From Saccopteryx bilineata (taxonomy: Eukaryota > Chordata > Mammalia > Chiroptera > Emballonuridae): 64,000 nucleotides of DNA. Positions 10,849 to 20,900 of the stretch are shown one piece after another; position 1 is the first letter of the stretch; each line of letters starts with the position of its first letter. The stretch is taken from the NCBI RefSeq assembly GCF_036850765.1, contig NC_089496.1, positions 52,769,613 to 52,833,612 of the forward strand, in the 5' to 3' direction. The position numbers were made by a program, and so were the translations under genes. The notes under the pieces are model-generated. The model saw only the letters and a list, made by a program, of their open reading frames with translations, was not told the DNA's origin and did no database searches.

Positions 10849-10926
10849 TCCTGCCCACAGAAATTGGGGGATATTTCAGAATGAACAGGGAGTGATCAAA
10901 TATCCCCCTAATTTTTGTGAGCAGTG
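10849..10926. mobile_element. 78-bp mariner-like MITE
   Basis: Near-palindromic element. The left inverted repeat at 10851-10876 begins CTGCCCACAGAAATTGGGGG; the right one at 10898-10924 is its complement (reading CTGCTCACAAAAATTAGGGG from the other strand) with two substitutions and one indel. TA dinucleotides stand at 10847-10848 and 10927-10928, as expected for the TA target site of Tc1/mariner elements. The spacer between the repeats is only about 21 bp. A related end is at 19677-19711. The family name is not known to me. Confidence 0.72.
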
Positions 10927-10929
10927 TAT

Positions 10930-11440
10930 TTTACTTATTTATTTATTTTTCTGCACAGCTGGTGAGATGGGACAGGGACACGGAATGCCCACTATGTGCC
11001 CTCCCCGTTCTGAGTGCCTGGGGCCACCTCCGTTGATGAAATAGGTATAGGTATTTGCTCTTGTTGAAGCCGAGAGACGATAAATAAAAGGAGAAAGTGG
11101 ACTTTGATGCCCAATGGGAACGAATGCTCCTGGTAGCGTGCGCAGCTAGTTGGATATTAATGAAAGAGAATGGAGCCAGGCAGCTAATTAGGCCGGATTA
11201 ACTAGGAAGCTAGAGCTTCCAGACGCCCCAGGGGACAACCGCATCCTCTGACAAAGGGACGCTGATCCCCCAGGATGAAGAAAGCACCGGCTGACCAGTC
11301 TCCCCAGGGGGGACCACCAGGCCAGTCTCCCCCAGATCACCCAGAGGCGGGAGAGCCAGGGAAAGGGAGATTCCCGGGCTGAGGCGTGGGCGGGGGGAAC
11401 CGAGATGACAACCATAAAGGGGAGATGTCCAGCTTGGGAA
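10930..11440. other. Unassigned sequence
   Basis: No gene or repeat recognised. The minus-strand ORF at 11188-11739 spans the 41-bp repeat and has no recognisable domain. Confidence 0.4.
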
Positions 11441-11448
11441 AGGATCGG

Positions 11449-11542
11449 ATTGGATGAGGGCACAAAACCCCAGAAGATCCAGGAAAGGGATTGGATGAGG
11501 GCACAAAACCCCAGAAGATCCAGGAAAGGGATTGGATGAGGG
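11449..11542. repeat. 41-bp tandem repeat, about 2.3 units
   Basis: The unit ATTGGATGAGGGCACAAAAC, then CCCAGAAGATCCAGGAAAGGG, starts at 11449, 11490 and 11531. The first two are identical as read; the third is truncated after GAGGGCA. Confidence 0.93.
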
Positions 11543-12089
11543 CAGGGCCCAGCACAAGCCCCGGAAGAATTAGGAAGACTAGTTAGCTTGAAAGAAAGCT
11601 TAACCCTTCCTAAACCCAAGGAGATGAAATCCAAGCTTAGCAAAGCCTTGGGGCTGCTCTGACCATTGGCCCGTGCTCTCCCTCCGTAACAGCCGCGTGG
11701 GCCTGGGCGTGGCGGCCACGACGGCCCACTCCTGGGCATCGGGCACAGGACTGGGCTCGATTACTAGGGCTTGGGATGGCACAGCAACTCTGCGCCCTGG
11801 TCCTCCCGGGCTTGGGGAGGACACGTGAGGGCCTGCGGCTGCAGAGGCTGGACTTCTCCCGCAGCAAGAGAAAGCTGAGCCATCGGTCGGGTCACAGATG
11901 GGACAGGGCACCTTGGTTTGGGCTCCGATAAATCTTAACTGTCACACCTCCTCCTCCTGCGCAGGGGTCCCCGAAACGCTATTCTCACGACTCCACGGCG
12001 GAGTTCTATTCCCACCGGCAACACGGTCAGGAAACATGAACCGCGGTGGGGGAGACGGGGCGTGCTGGGTGGCGGGGGGGTGTGCGGTC
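11543..12089. other. GC-rich, unassigned
   Basis: Moderately CpG-containing sequence with overlapping ORFs on both strands and no recognisable domain. It is not dense enough by eye to call a CpG island with confidence. Confidence 0.4.
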
Positions 12090-13089
12090 GCAGACAGGCT
12101 GGTCGGGAAGGTCGCACAGAAGGAAGGGGGGCTTGGGCAGGGGCATCAAGGAGGTGAGGGGGCAAGGCGGGCGGGGTACCCCGAGAGGAGAACTGCAGGT
12201 GGAGGGAGCTGGGTTTCGGGGCTGAGTCCTGGCTGTCATGAGTGAGGACGGCAGGAGAAGCGCAGCCCAGCGAGGGGGCGGGGCTTAGGAAAGGGTCAGA
12301 GAAATAGTGGGGACCAGGCCATGCAGAGCTTCCTACCTCCTCGGTGCGTGGGGCCTCCCTACCCCCTCGGAAGCCCCTGTGACCCCCAGAGCCCCTCTCC
12401 TGGCTCCCTTCGTTGGTGCAGGCCGGTTTCCTGACCACGACCAGGGCCCAGGAACGCCGAGGAAGTGGGGCCGGCCTTAGTGACTTATACCTCCATAGGG
12501 CACGGTGTCGCCCTGCGTGACCACAGGCCACCTCGGAGGACTGGAGACTGCCAGGGTTACTGGAAATGTTTTGGAAAACGTAGCTTTTCTGGAGTTTGGT
12601 CCCAAGCTCCCCTTCCTGAGCCAGAGACTGGCAACCGCTTCCACCTCGTCTCTCAAAGAAGACGTTTAACTAGAAGTCCTGGAGGGCCTGCCGTGGCCCA
12701 CACCGCACTTGTAAACGCCTGGCTGGCTGGGTTCCTGGGTCTCTAGGTCTCTGCATCTTCCGGTCTGGACGCTGGGTGCAGCTCCTGGGGTGGCCTTTCC
12801 TCTTACGGAAATCCATCGTTGGGCTGGGCATGCGTTGTGCTAAGTAACCCTGGGATGGGATTTGTTTAATGTGTGCAAGGGCTGAATGATGGAGTTTGCA
12901 TAATTTGTTAAACATCTCTTCTATAAAAAAACTACTACTTTTACTTAAAGAACACAGTGTAGTGGTTTGGCACTAAGTGGATGCTACAACACCGCCAGAG
13001 GCTTTCAAACAGAGGAAGAACGTGAGCTGACTCACGATGTGCAAGGCTCACTCTGGCGGCCAGGTGAAGAACAGGTGCAGAACAGGTAC

Positions 13090-13108
13090 CGGCCGCTAGG
13101 GGGCAGAG
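13090..13108 (+). promoter_or_regulatory. Candidate CTCF binding motif
   Basis: CGGCCGCTAGGGGGCAGAG aligns without gaps to the known vertebrate CTCF core (TGGCCACCAGGGGGCGCTA), keeping GGCC, the A-GGGGG-C block and the spacing. It lies in diverged L2-derived sequence, not in a young SINE. Binding is an inference from motif match only. Confidence 0.55.
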
Positions 13109-13505
13109 TGAAAGCCCGGAGAACTCTGGAAGCCTGTCCCCTTAATAGAGGTGTCGTAGCGACTAGCAGTGAGGTCAGCGGTGCCGGTGCGGAGACTGGA
13201 CCGCAAGTATTTCAGAAGTAGAGCCGATAGAACTTGCTGAAGGATGGCACATGGATTGTAAGAAAAAGGAGTCAAGGCTGACCTCAAAGGGTGGGGCCGA
13301 TAGAATTAGAAGGATGGCGTTACCACTTGCTGAGACTGTAGGAGGGACAGCGTTGAGGACAAAGGTCAGGAATTGGTTTTAGGACATTTTAAGTGTGAGC
13401 ATGCTGACCGGAGGTCCAGGTGGAGTAATCAAGAAGGCAGCCAGATACCTAAGTCTGGATGGAGTTTTCAGAGTTGAGGTCTAGTGATATCCATTTAGGA
13501 GTCAT

Positions 13506-13721
13506 CTACCCCTCCCTGTTATTCATACGAACGCGTGTAAGTAGATAAGTTACCCTAGGACAAACCAGGGGTGCTTGTTCCGTGTTTAGAGGTTGGAAAG
13601 AGAAGGAGGACCCAGCAAGAGGGAATGAAAAGCAATGATATATGGAAGAAATTCGGCTGAGTGCTGTTCCGGAAACCAAGTGAAGGAAGCACCTCAAGGA
13701 GAGATCAACTGTATCCAACAA
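13506..13721 (-). pseudogene. L2 reverse-transcriptase remnant
   Basis: A 71-residue open stretch inside the L2 relic. Near its start it reads LDTVDLSLRCFLHLVSGTAL, matching the L2 ORF2 motif around AFDTVDHSLLLETLSSLGF, and then a stretch ending SSFSFQPLNTEQAPLV, matching the part leading to the conserved GVPQGSVLGPLLF block, which is itself degraded here. No start-codon logic applies; it is a fossil fragment of the polymerase of a non-LTR retrotransposon. Confidence 0.75.
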
Positions 13722-13930
13722 TCCAGGTCAAGCGAGTTGAGGGTTGAGAATGGAGAATGGAGCATTGAGCAACATGGAGGCCATTGGTGCCCTTGACCAA
13801 GCGACTTCAGAAGGATGGTGAGGCAGAAGCCAGGGTTGAAGAGGGAATTGGAGGGAAATATGGGTTGGCATCAGTGAGTATAGACAACTCCTTTAAAGAA
13901 TTTTGTCATAAAGAACAACAGACAAAAGAG

Positions 13931-15125
13931 ACCTTGACTGGAAACACTGAAGTCAGTAGGGTTGTGTCTGTTATTATTTTTTTTGAGATGAGAAATATGT
14001 ATGTTCATAGCTACAAATGGATTATTATGAAGGAGAGAGAGATACATTGGTGTTACAGGAGACGGGGAGAGGGAGAATTGCTAGCGTCACGTCCCTAAGC
14101 AGTGGATTAGCCTGGGACTTGGTGCTCAAGGGGAGAGAGGTGCCTTTGGCTGAAACAGGAGAATCGGTCTCTCCTCTCTGCTCCTGTCTCCCTCTTCCCT
14201 TACTCCTCTCTCCTTCCTTCCCTCCTTCCCTACATCACACCCTTGCTCCTCTCTCCTTCCCTCCATCACACACACATACACACACACACACACATGCACA
14301 CACGCACGCACACACACATACACGCACACATGCACACACACATACTTTTGTCAAACAATTGATGCAAGGTGTCCTACTGGAAATTTTAAAATATATGAGC
14401 CCATTAAAAAATAGGATATGAAAAAAGGTAAAAAACAAAAAACTAAGACAAAACAAAATGAAAAACAGAACAGAACACCTCCCAGGAGCTTGGCATCTTC
14501 AGCAGTAAAATGAGCTATGAACTCAGCATCACAGATCCCTGAACGTATTAAAATTCTATTAGTTTCTAATTATTATTTCATATCTTTATCTCCTATGAAC
14601 TATCTACTTTTTAATATTTGACTACTCAAATATAGAATGTCTAACTCCATTTATTTTTCTTTTTCTGTGTGTGTGTAGATCACAACATCCCTTCTCTAGA
14701 TGGTCAGAGCAAATCCATCTGCCATCCCAGCGTGGCATGGCTTATCTATGACATTGAGGACATTTATTAGAAATAGTTTTACCTGGGACTTAAAACCTTT
14801 TTCTTATCAACCCATTCATTTTTCTAAATAAGATGAATTATACAACAAGGTGATAGGTACACAACAGAACTATGCATAAAAAAAAAATTACACGTGGAAC
14901 TTGAAAATAATTCTTAAATGATTATATTCCATTACCATCCTTAACTCTCTAGGAATGTGAAGCTAACGTGCCTAACATTGCAATTTAAGCTCCTTGGCAA
15001 ACCAGTGTGAACGCATGAACTGTTCATTATATCTGAAATCTAAAATAGATGAATTTTTATCATCCTTATCATCCTTTAACTGTTCTAAATGATCCCTCTG
15101 AGGATCTTGCTCTGTCTTCCTATCT
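13931..15125. other. Unassigned, AT-rich after 14.4 kb
   Basis: Apart from the pyrimidine/CA tract listed separately, nothing recognisable. The ORFs are short and low-complexity. Confidence 0.45.
14171..14345. repeat. CT-rich tract and (CA)n microsatellite
   Basis: CTCC/TTCC-rich sequence to about 14265, followed by interrupted CA repeats (with TG, CG and TA variants) from 14268 to 14343. Confidence 0.93.
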
Positions 15126-15152
15126 TTCTCTCTCTCTCTCTCTCTCTCTCTT
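15126..15152. repeat. (TC)n microsatellite
   Basis: About 13 TC dinucleotides. Confidence 0.95.
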
Positions 15153-15652
15153 TGGTCCATAATGAACTGTGAACCCTATTAAAGTCTCCTTAAAACTATT
15201 TCATGTTCTATGAATTTTGTTACAAACTTAAGGCTTCTTAATTTACTTCAATCACCATCAGAAAAATAAAATTCCATCTCATATTTTACTTGTAACCTTC
15301 AGCGTTACCCACACACGCTCTCAGACACAGCCGCACAAGGGTGGCAGAGACGGGTTCTCTAAGGACGGCTGGGCAGGAAGCAAGTCTTTGCCCTGGGTGA
15401 GGATTCACCACACCCAGCACAGGAAGGCTCATTGGCTCTTGGGAGCTGAAAGACCGAAGCACTTCAGTTTATTGTTGTCAGCCCAGCGTAAGGATGCCAA
15501 GTGACTCGTGTGGTCATTCCCAGACTGGGGTGCCCCTAGGGGTCGGTTCTGAAAATGTGTTCTGGGGCATTTAGTTAGGCTCAGTGGTCTCTCCCTTTCA
15601 AAACCAGATCAGAACCAAAACACACTGACATTCTCTCTCAAAATGTTTTCAG
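15153..15652. other. Unassigned sequence left of SINE
   Basis: No gene or known repeat recognised. Confidence 0.4.
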
Positions 15653-16052
15653 GGCCCTGGCCGGTTGGCTCAGTGGTAGAGCGTTGGCCTGGCGTGCAGG
15701 GGTCCCGGGTTCGATTCCTGGCCAGGGCACACAGGGGAAGCGCCCATCTGCTTCTCCACCCCACCCCTCTCCTTCCTCTCTGTCTCTCTCTTCCCCTCCT
15801 GCAGCCAAGGCTCCATTGGAGCAAAGATGGCCCCGGGCGCTGGGGACGGCTCCTTGGCCTCTGCCCCAGGCGCTAGAGTGGCTCTGGTCGCGACAGAGCG
15901 ACACCCCAGAGGGGCAGAGCATCGCCCCCTGGTGGGCAGAACGTCGCCCCCTGGTGGGCGTGCCGGGTGGATCCCGGTCGGGCGCATGCGGGAGTCTGAC
16001 TGACTGTCTCTCCCCGTTTCCAGCTTCAGAAAAATACAAAAAAAAAAAAAAA
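15653..16052 (+). mobile_element. Type 1 SINE, full length, plus
   Basis: Starts GGCCCTGGCCGGTTGGCTCA and keeps an A box (GGCTCAGTGGTAGAGCG) and a B box (GGTTCGATTCC) for RNA polymerase III. It ends in AGCTTCAGAAAAATACAAA plus poly-A. The 8-bp target duplication GTTTTCAG lies at 15645-15652 and 16053-16060. The body contains two CGCCCCCTGGTGGGC modules (15923-15938 and 15945-15960). The 267-residue ORF that starts here runs through the SINE into microsatellite and is not a gene. Confidence 0.97.
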
Positions 16053-16093
16053 GTTTTCAGTCCACTCAGTCACTTTTCTCCTCCCCTTCAAGG

Positions 16094-16096
<3 letters not shown>

Positions 16097-16167
<71 letters not shown>
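16097..16167. repeat. Compound (TC)n(CA)n microsatellite
   Basis: About 20 TC units followed directly by about 15 CA units. Confidence 0.97.
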
Positions 16168-16170
<3 letters not shown>

Positions 16171-16344
16171 CTGCTGAACCTGCTTTTCTCAGCGTCGTTC
16201 TCTGCATCACCAGCTCCAGAGAGCACCCTTCTCTCCTGCTCGCTGCTGTCACCTGGCCATTCGGTTCTGCGGCTCCAGGCTCATCTCACCAACCCCGCCT
16301 CCCACTCAGCCCGCATGCCATTAGACGCTCTTCGTCTCCTGCTT

Positions 16345-16480
16345 ATTTATTCCTAATTAAATTTCTCGGGGTGACATTGGTTACTAGGATCACAGAGGTG
16401 TCAGGTGTACATTTCGATGACCCGTGGTCTGGGTACTGCCCGGTGTGGCCGCCACGGTGTCCTCCGATAAGGGTTGGACA
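16345..16480 (-). mobile_element. L1 3' end fragment, antisense
   Basis: TAATTAAATTTCTCGGGGTG, then ACATTGGTTACTAGGATCAC and GTGTCAGGTGTACATTTCGA is the reverse complement of the bat L1 terminus (CCAATGTCACCCCAATAAAT), diverged. Only the last part of the 3'UTR is present. Confidence 0.7.
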
Positions 16481-17435
16481 AAGATGAGGTCCATGTATAC
16501 CGGGGAACACTGCGTAGACACTCAGTTTTATTTCTCTCTCTGTGTGTGTCTACCTTCTCTCCTTTCGGGGTCCACTAGTTCTGTCTCTCCTTAGATAATG
16601 GTACCGCTCAGAATTCCTCCTGAATTGTCACAGCAGTGACCGTAGGAGTGGAGACGGTAGGTTGGATAAGCACCAGAGTTGACTGGCATTTAGTATATTT
16701 AGGGCTGTGATTACGGTAGGACAGACGGGAAGTACTGGGAGGAGACTGAAGCAATGCATAGATCCGCGGTAGCGAGGCTTATGGTCACAGCCTGGGGTGT
16801 CCGGACCCAGCGCCATGTGAAATTAATAACACGCACGAACTATCGGAGTCCATCCCCTCATGTTCGAATTGATGATGCGCCCACTCTGGCCAATATGTTA
16901 TAGTCGTCATATCGTGAATTCCACAGTGTAAGAGGATTGGTTTATTCGTCTAATTCTTCACCACGTAGTAAGAGCAGTGTGGACAGAAACCCCCTTTTTG
17001 CTTCTGTCTTGACTGTGAGACCCCAGGACCGAGTTAACATGTGGCGCACAGTAGGCACTCGATACACAAAAGAACAGAGCAACGGGTCCATGGGTGTCCG
17101 AGTGCCACTGAGAGGTCTCCGGTGACAGTAGGGACTTCCCATTAAAGTAACTATTTCTAAACACATACACGAAAAATATTCCCAAAAGGAGAAACCTAAT
17201 TACTCTGTGGTTCCAATGGAGTCGCAATCTAACCCGTTCGCGCACGGCGCTTTTATGAATATGGGGCCCGCGGAGCAACGGCAAATTCCCGCATTGTTTC
17301 TTTTCGGAGAAGAGCCCATTAACCTAACTGCAAAGAGGGCTTGCTGCCAGCCTGCTTTGGGGAGAAGTAAACACTTTGTTACCAAATGTGTTCAGAGGGC
17401 ATAGCCCAAGACGCAAAGAATGAGGCCATGTGGGG
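16481..17435. other. Unassigned sequence
   Basis: No repeat or gene pattern recognised; the ORFs are short and without domains. Confidence 0.4.
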
Positions 17436-17644
17436 TTTTTTTGTTTGTTTGTTTTTTATTCATTTTTAGAGAGGAGAGAGAGACAGAGAGGGAGAGAGAG
17501 GAGAGAGAGACAGAAAGAGAGAAGGGGGGAGGAGCTGGAAGCATCAACTCCCATATGTGCCTTGACCAGGCAAGCCAGGGTTTCGAACCGGCGACCTCAG
17601 CATTCCAGGTCAACGCTTTATCCACTGCGCCACCACAGGTCAGG
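17436..17644 (-). mobile_element. Type 3 (short VES-like) SINE, minus
   Basis: Reverse complement of GCCTGACCTGTGGTGGCGCA, with B-box-like GGTTCGAAACCC, then GGTCAAGGCACATATGGGAG, a CT-rich region and a T-rich (A on the minus strand) tail at 17436-17466. Imperfect flanking duplications (GGCCATGTGG / GGCCCCGTGTGG) are seen at 17424 and 17643. Confidence 0.9.
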
Positions 17645-17646
17645 CC

Positions 17647-18640
17647 CCGTGTGGTTTTTGTTAGTAGCGCGTAGCCCTGTGATTGTCCTGCCCTGCTTGC
17701 TCGTTATGACCAGAGGAGACAGACTATGAACTCGGGGGACTGGGGGAATTTCTTAAAAAGTGAGCTTCAGAATGTACAGATGTTTTAAATGGCAGCACAC
17801 GCGAGAAAGAAAGGTTTTATATATAGTACCTTACATGAGATTTTGGCAACGGCTGCAGGGTTTTTATATTAATGATGTTGTCACAGAGGAGGCATAAAAT
17901 GGTAATGCAGGTGGAAATCTGGTAGTTGTGTCTGCTGCAGGCAGTACCCAGTAACTGGCTTTAAAAAAGGGGAATAATTAAGCTCGTTGACGCCTTCTGA
18001 AGGGGCTCAGAGGAGGTCACCCCGAGACGTGCCACTTTGGCGTATGGGTGACTTAAGAGCCAAAGGCCATCGAGACCCTGATGGCTCAGGAGAAACTTCT
18101 GCCCCTCTGTTAAAGACCTGAAAATCTAAATTGTGAGTCTTGTCTCTAATAATATTTATCGCCAGAAATAACTCTTTGTGACCTCTCTCCGTGGCAGGGC
18201 AAACCTCTCATGACTAAACACCTGCTCTTCTTACCGCCCTGAGAATGACCCCCCCCCCCCAAGCCCCAGATGCTGTCTGACCTCATCCTTGGCTCGGAAT
18301 GTCACATGAACCTCATTTTCCCTTTCTGTCTCTAAAACTTAAGTGTGTGTGTGTGTGTGGGGGGGGTGTCTCTGACTCTCCCATGTGTGCAGGATTCCCC
18401 TACATACATGTGTAATTGAATCTGGTTACTGTCTCTTCTTCATCGATCTCCTGTTGATTTACTTCTCAGACTAGCAGGACGGGCACAGGAAGGTGGAGGA
18501 AAGTCTCTGCCTTCCCCCACAGCCTCGCCCACATCTAACTGCGCAGGTCAAGATAACGGGCAACCCTTCCTTTTTCTGATGACATGGGAAGAATGCCGGT
18601 GCCCAATTATAGATCACTGATGGGAAAAGAAACAGGAACC
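17647..18640. other. Unassigned, with short C and TG runs
   Basis: A homopolymer C run (about 18250-18260) and a short (TG)n with a G run (18342-18367). No gene or known repeat seen. Confidence 0.45.
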
Positions 18641-18654
18641 AGTTAAGATATTAC

Positions 18655-18714
18655 TGGCGACCTCAGTGTTCCCAGGTTGATGCTTTATCCACTGCGCCAC
18701 CACAGGTCTGGTTA
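18655..18714 (-). mobile_element. 5' fragment of a type 3 SINE, minus
   Basis: Only about 60 bp of the tRNA-like head survive (reverse complement of GTGGTGGCGCAGTGGATAAA and GGTCGCCAG). Near-identical flanks, TTAAGATATTACT at 18643 and TTAAGATGTTGCT at 18712, look like a target duplication, so this may be a very short insertion rather than an eroded long one. Confidence 0.75.
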
Positions 18715-18916
18715 AGATGTTGCTATCCCATCTATGCAGTCTGGTTGAGGAAACTTTTAAGCCTACATAGCTGCTATAGAACACTGTAAATCTTACTTTC
18801 AATAACAATAATAATTTTAAAAAATCATTTCATTTATCAACAACATAAAGGACCACAGCTGTCAACCACGGCCCCTAGTTCTGACCAGTGAGCGGTGCTC
18901 TTAACAGGGCACTGAG

Positions 18917-19165
18917 CACCATTCATTCATTCATTCATTCATTCAACAAGCACCTAATTCTGTTGCCTGTTCTTGACCCAGCGTTAGGGCAGGCATAGGG
19001 AAGGCCGTGGTGAGAAATGAAATGAAAAGCACAGACGTGGCACCGGCCCTGGCCTTTCCTCAAGCTCGTGGTCGGCGGCTAGAACAGAGAGATGTCCAAG
19101 TGATGTCGAACAAAGAAAGGGCAGGAGGAAGTGCGGCAAGTAATTAACAGGGCGCCTGCCGTGAG
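18917..19165 (-). mobile_element. L2 3' end relic with (ATTC)n tail, antisense
   Basis: (ATTC)n at 18919-18945 is followed by AACAAGCACCTAATTCTGTT, GGGCAGGCATAGGGAAGGCC and CAAGCTCGTGGTCGGCGGCT, which follow the antisense L2 3' consensus in order. The tail position fits the 3' end of a minus-strand copy. Confidence 0.68.
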
Positions 19166-20224
19166 GGAGATGAACAGCGGACACGGCCCCTCCCGAGCTC
19201 CGGTCACCGTGTCCTGGCGCACAGCTGGGCCTCTCCAGGCGGCTCCACAAATTCCCCGCCTGCTGTCAGTGCCCCCTGCATAGCGTCCAGCGATGCTGAC
19301 CGCCCCTGACCCCATGCTGGGCAGGCTTGTCCGGGAAAGCTCCCACCTGGCTCTCTGGCACCTCACTGACACCTAAGTGTCCTCCAAGTTCCCTTCCCCC
19401 ATTAGAGGACTTCAACACTTATTGAAGGACTGGTTTAATATTTGCGTTCTTATACCGCTCACAGAAATGAGGGGGTCGGGGACGAGCAGAGACTCCAGTC
19501 CTTTCCGCCATCCGTAGAGTGCATTTTCACCAAGAAGATAAAGGTTGGTTTTGCATCTCATTTGCATAATCAAACAACTTTCTTTGACTTGTTTGCTTTT
19601 CTGATGTTCTTGTTTAGTAAGAAAAAAAAAATCAAATGCTTCTTTCTTTTTTTTTTATCGCTTCATATTCATTTTGAAGTATCCCCTCATTTTTGTGAGC
19701 AGTATATTCGGATGACTTTTATTGTCTGGGCTTTTCTGAGGACACAGGTGGCTATTTACCCAACTGGGAAGAGGCTGAGAGTCACTGTGGCCGGGTGATG
19801 TAGGTAAAGTCGCCCTGCACCCGGACTGTGAATAGGACCACTGTTTTCTACGGACAGAAGTAGAGAACGAGGCAGATGATTTAGGTTCGGGATGATTGAC
19901 AGAACCTCACCAGCCACACTGGACCTCCACTTAACTGGGAAACAGACAGAGGCGTGACTGCGCTCTGGGGTGGATCTCAGGAAGGTGGGTTCAAGCCCAG
20001 GGGCTGGTCTTTCCCCTGTTCCCTGCATGTCACAGTGCAAACTATGTCTCTGATATCTGGGTTCGTCCCTGACACCCCCCAGACGGAAACAACTGCTCTG
20101 CCTCTCACTAGATTGTGAGGTTTAACTGGAAAGGTGCCGTAGAATTATATATGGATACAATTTCTCCCTGCGTTTAAGATAAGATAATATTTATGAGAGT
20201 CACCTAGATACCACAGTTTACCCA
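19166..20224. other. Unassigned, apart from a mariner-like end
   Basis: No gene or other repeat recognised. A short T/A-rich tract lies at 19620-19660. Confidence 0.4.
19677..19712. mobile_element. Mariner-like element end (fragment)
   Basis: GAAGTATCCCCTCATTTTTGTGAGCAGTATAT repeats, with few changes, the right inverted repeat of the 78-bp MITE at 10849-10926 (its ATCCCC, ATTTTTGTGAGCAGT and TA end). The opposite end is not seen, so this is a remnant or a solo end. Confidence 0.6.
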
Positions 20225-20312
20225 ACATAGGCAAAGTCATTGTTGTGTTACTGATGAGGAGACGAACAAAGAGAGGGTGATGTGCCCCAGGTCACGTTGC
20301 TCTCTTCCCAGG
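20225..20312 (-). mobile_element. MIR relic, antisense
   Basis: TTACTGATGAGGAGACGAAC, then AAAGAGAGGGTGATGTGCCC and CAGGTCACGTTGCTC follow the antisense MIR core (GATGAGGAAACTGAGGCACAGAGAGG..CTTGCCCAAGGTCAC). Confidence 0.7.
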
Positions 20313-20538
20313 AAGGAAGAGTCATTCAATATAATGTCCTATTCTCTTTCTCTTCACCTGAGTAGAAACATTTACAGAGTGACCGGTAGTACATTTTATT
20401 AGAAGATTCGTATTCAAATGAGTGTGGTCGGAACGGTTTCGGACCTGCTCTAATCCACAGAAATGGATGACCTGTTTTCAGCTGATTTTCATACTGTCCT
20501 CTTAAAAAATATATATTTAAATCAAGAGTCCTTAGATG

Positions 20539-20885
20539 GCTTGACCAGGTGGTGGCTCAGCGAATAGAGCGTCAGACTGGGATGCAGAGGACCCAGGTTC
20601 AAGACTGTGAGGTTGCCAGCTTGAACACGGGCTCATCTGGTTTGAGCAAAAGCTCACCAGCTTGGACCCAGGGTCGCTGGCTCGAGCAAGGGGTTAACTC
20701 GGTATGCTGAAGGCCTGTGGTCAAGGCACATATGAGAAAGCAATCAATGAACAGCTAAAGTGTTGCAACAAAAAAACTGATGATTGATGCTTTTCATCTC
20801 TCTCCCTTCCTGTCTGTCTGTCCCTGTCTATCCCTCTCTCTGACTCTCTCTCTGTCCCTGTTAAAAAAAAAAAAAAAAAAAAAAA
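20539..20885 (+). mobile_element. Type 2 SINE, full length, plus
   Basis: Head CTTGACCAGGTGGTGGCTCA, a tRNA-like region with GGTTCAAGACTGTGAGGTTG, the CATCTGGTTTGAGCAAAAGC motif, a CT-rich 3' part and a poly-A of about 27. A perfect 15-bp target duplication AAGAGTCCTTAGATG is at 20524-20538 and 20886-20900. The length is about 320 bp without the tail. Confidence 0.97.
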
Positions 20886-20900
20886 AAGAGTCCTTAGATG

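Larger units (their letters stand above)
12090..13930 (-). mobile_element. Long L2 relic, antisense, interrupted
   Basis: Antisense L2 in order: 12098-12310 (GGTCGGGAAGGTCGCACAGA through GGGACCAGGCCATGCAGAGC), a gap of unclear origin at 12320-12960, then 12990-13930 (TGCAAGGCTCACTCTGGCGG, GGAGTCAAGGCTGACCTCAA, AGGAGTCATCTACCCC, AGGCCATTGGTGCCCTTGAC, GAGTATAGACAACTCCTTTA). This covers much of the reverse-transcriptase domain of the L2 ORF2 protein. It is one of the longest L2 relics in the window. Confidence 0.82.

Noticed and set aside
11188..11739. 183-residue minus-strand ORF as a gene
   Set aside because: It includes the 41-bp repeat, is overlapped by other ORFs, and has no recognisable domain, splice pattern or promoter.
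11600..12480. CpG island promoter
   Set aside because: GC-rich with some CpG, but CpG density does not look clearly elevated and no first exon or TATA/Inr arrangement could be supported.
15660..15730. tRNA gene
   Set aside because: A and B boxes are present but belong to the SINE head; the fold is degenerate and is followed by the SINE body and poly-A, flanked by a target duplication. The same holds for all other SINE heads.
15684..16487. 267-residue plus-strand ORF as a gene
   Set aside because: It reads through a SINE, poly-A and a (TC)n(CA)n tract; no domain or exon structure.
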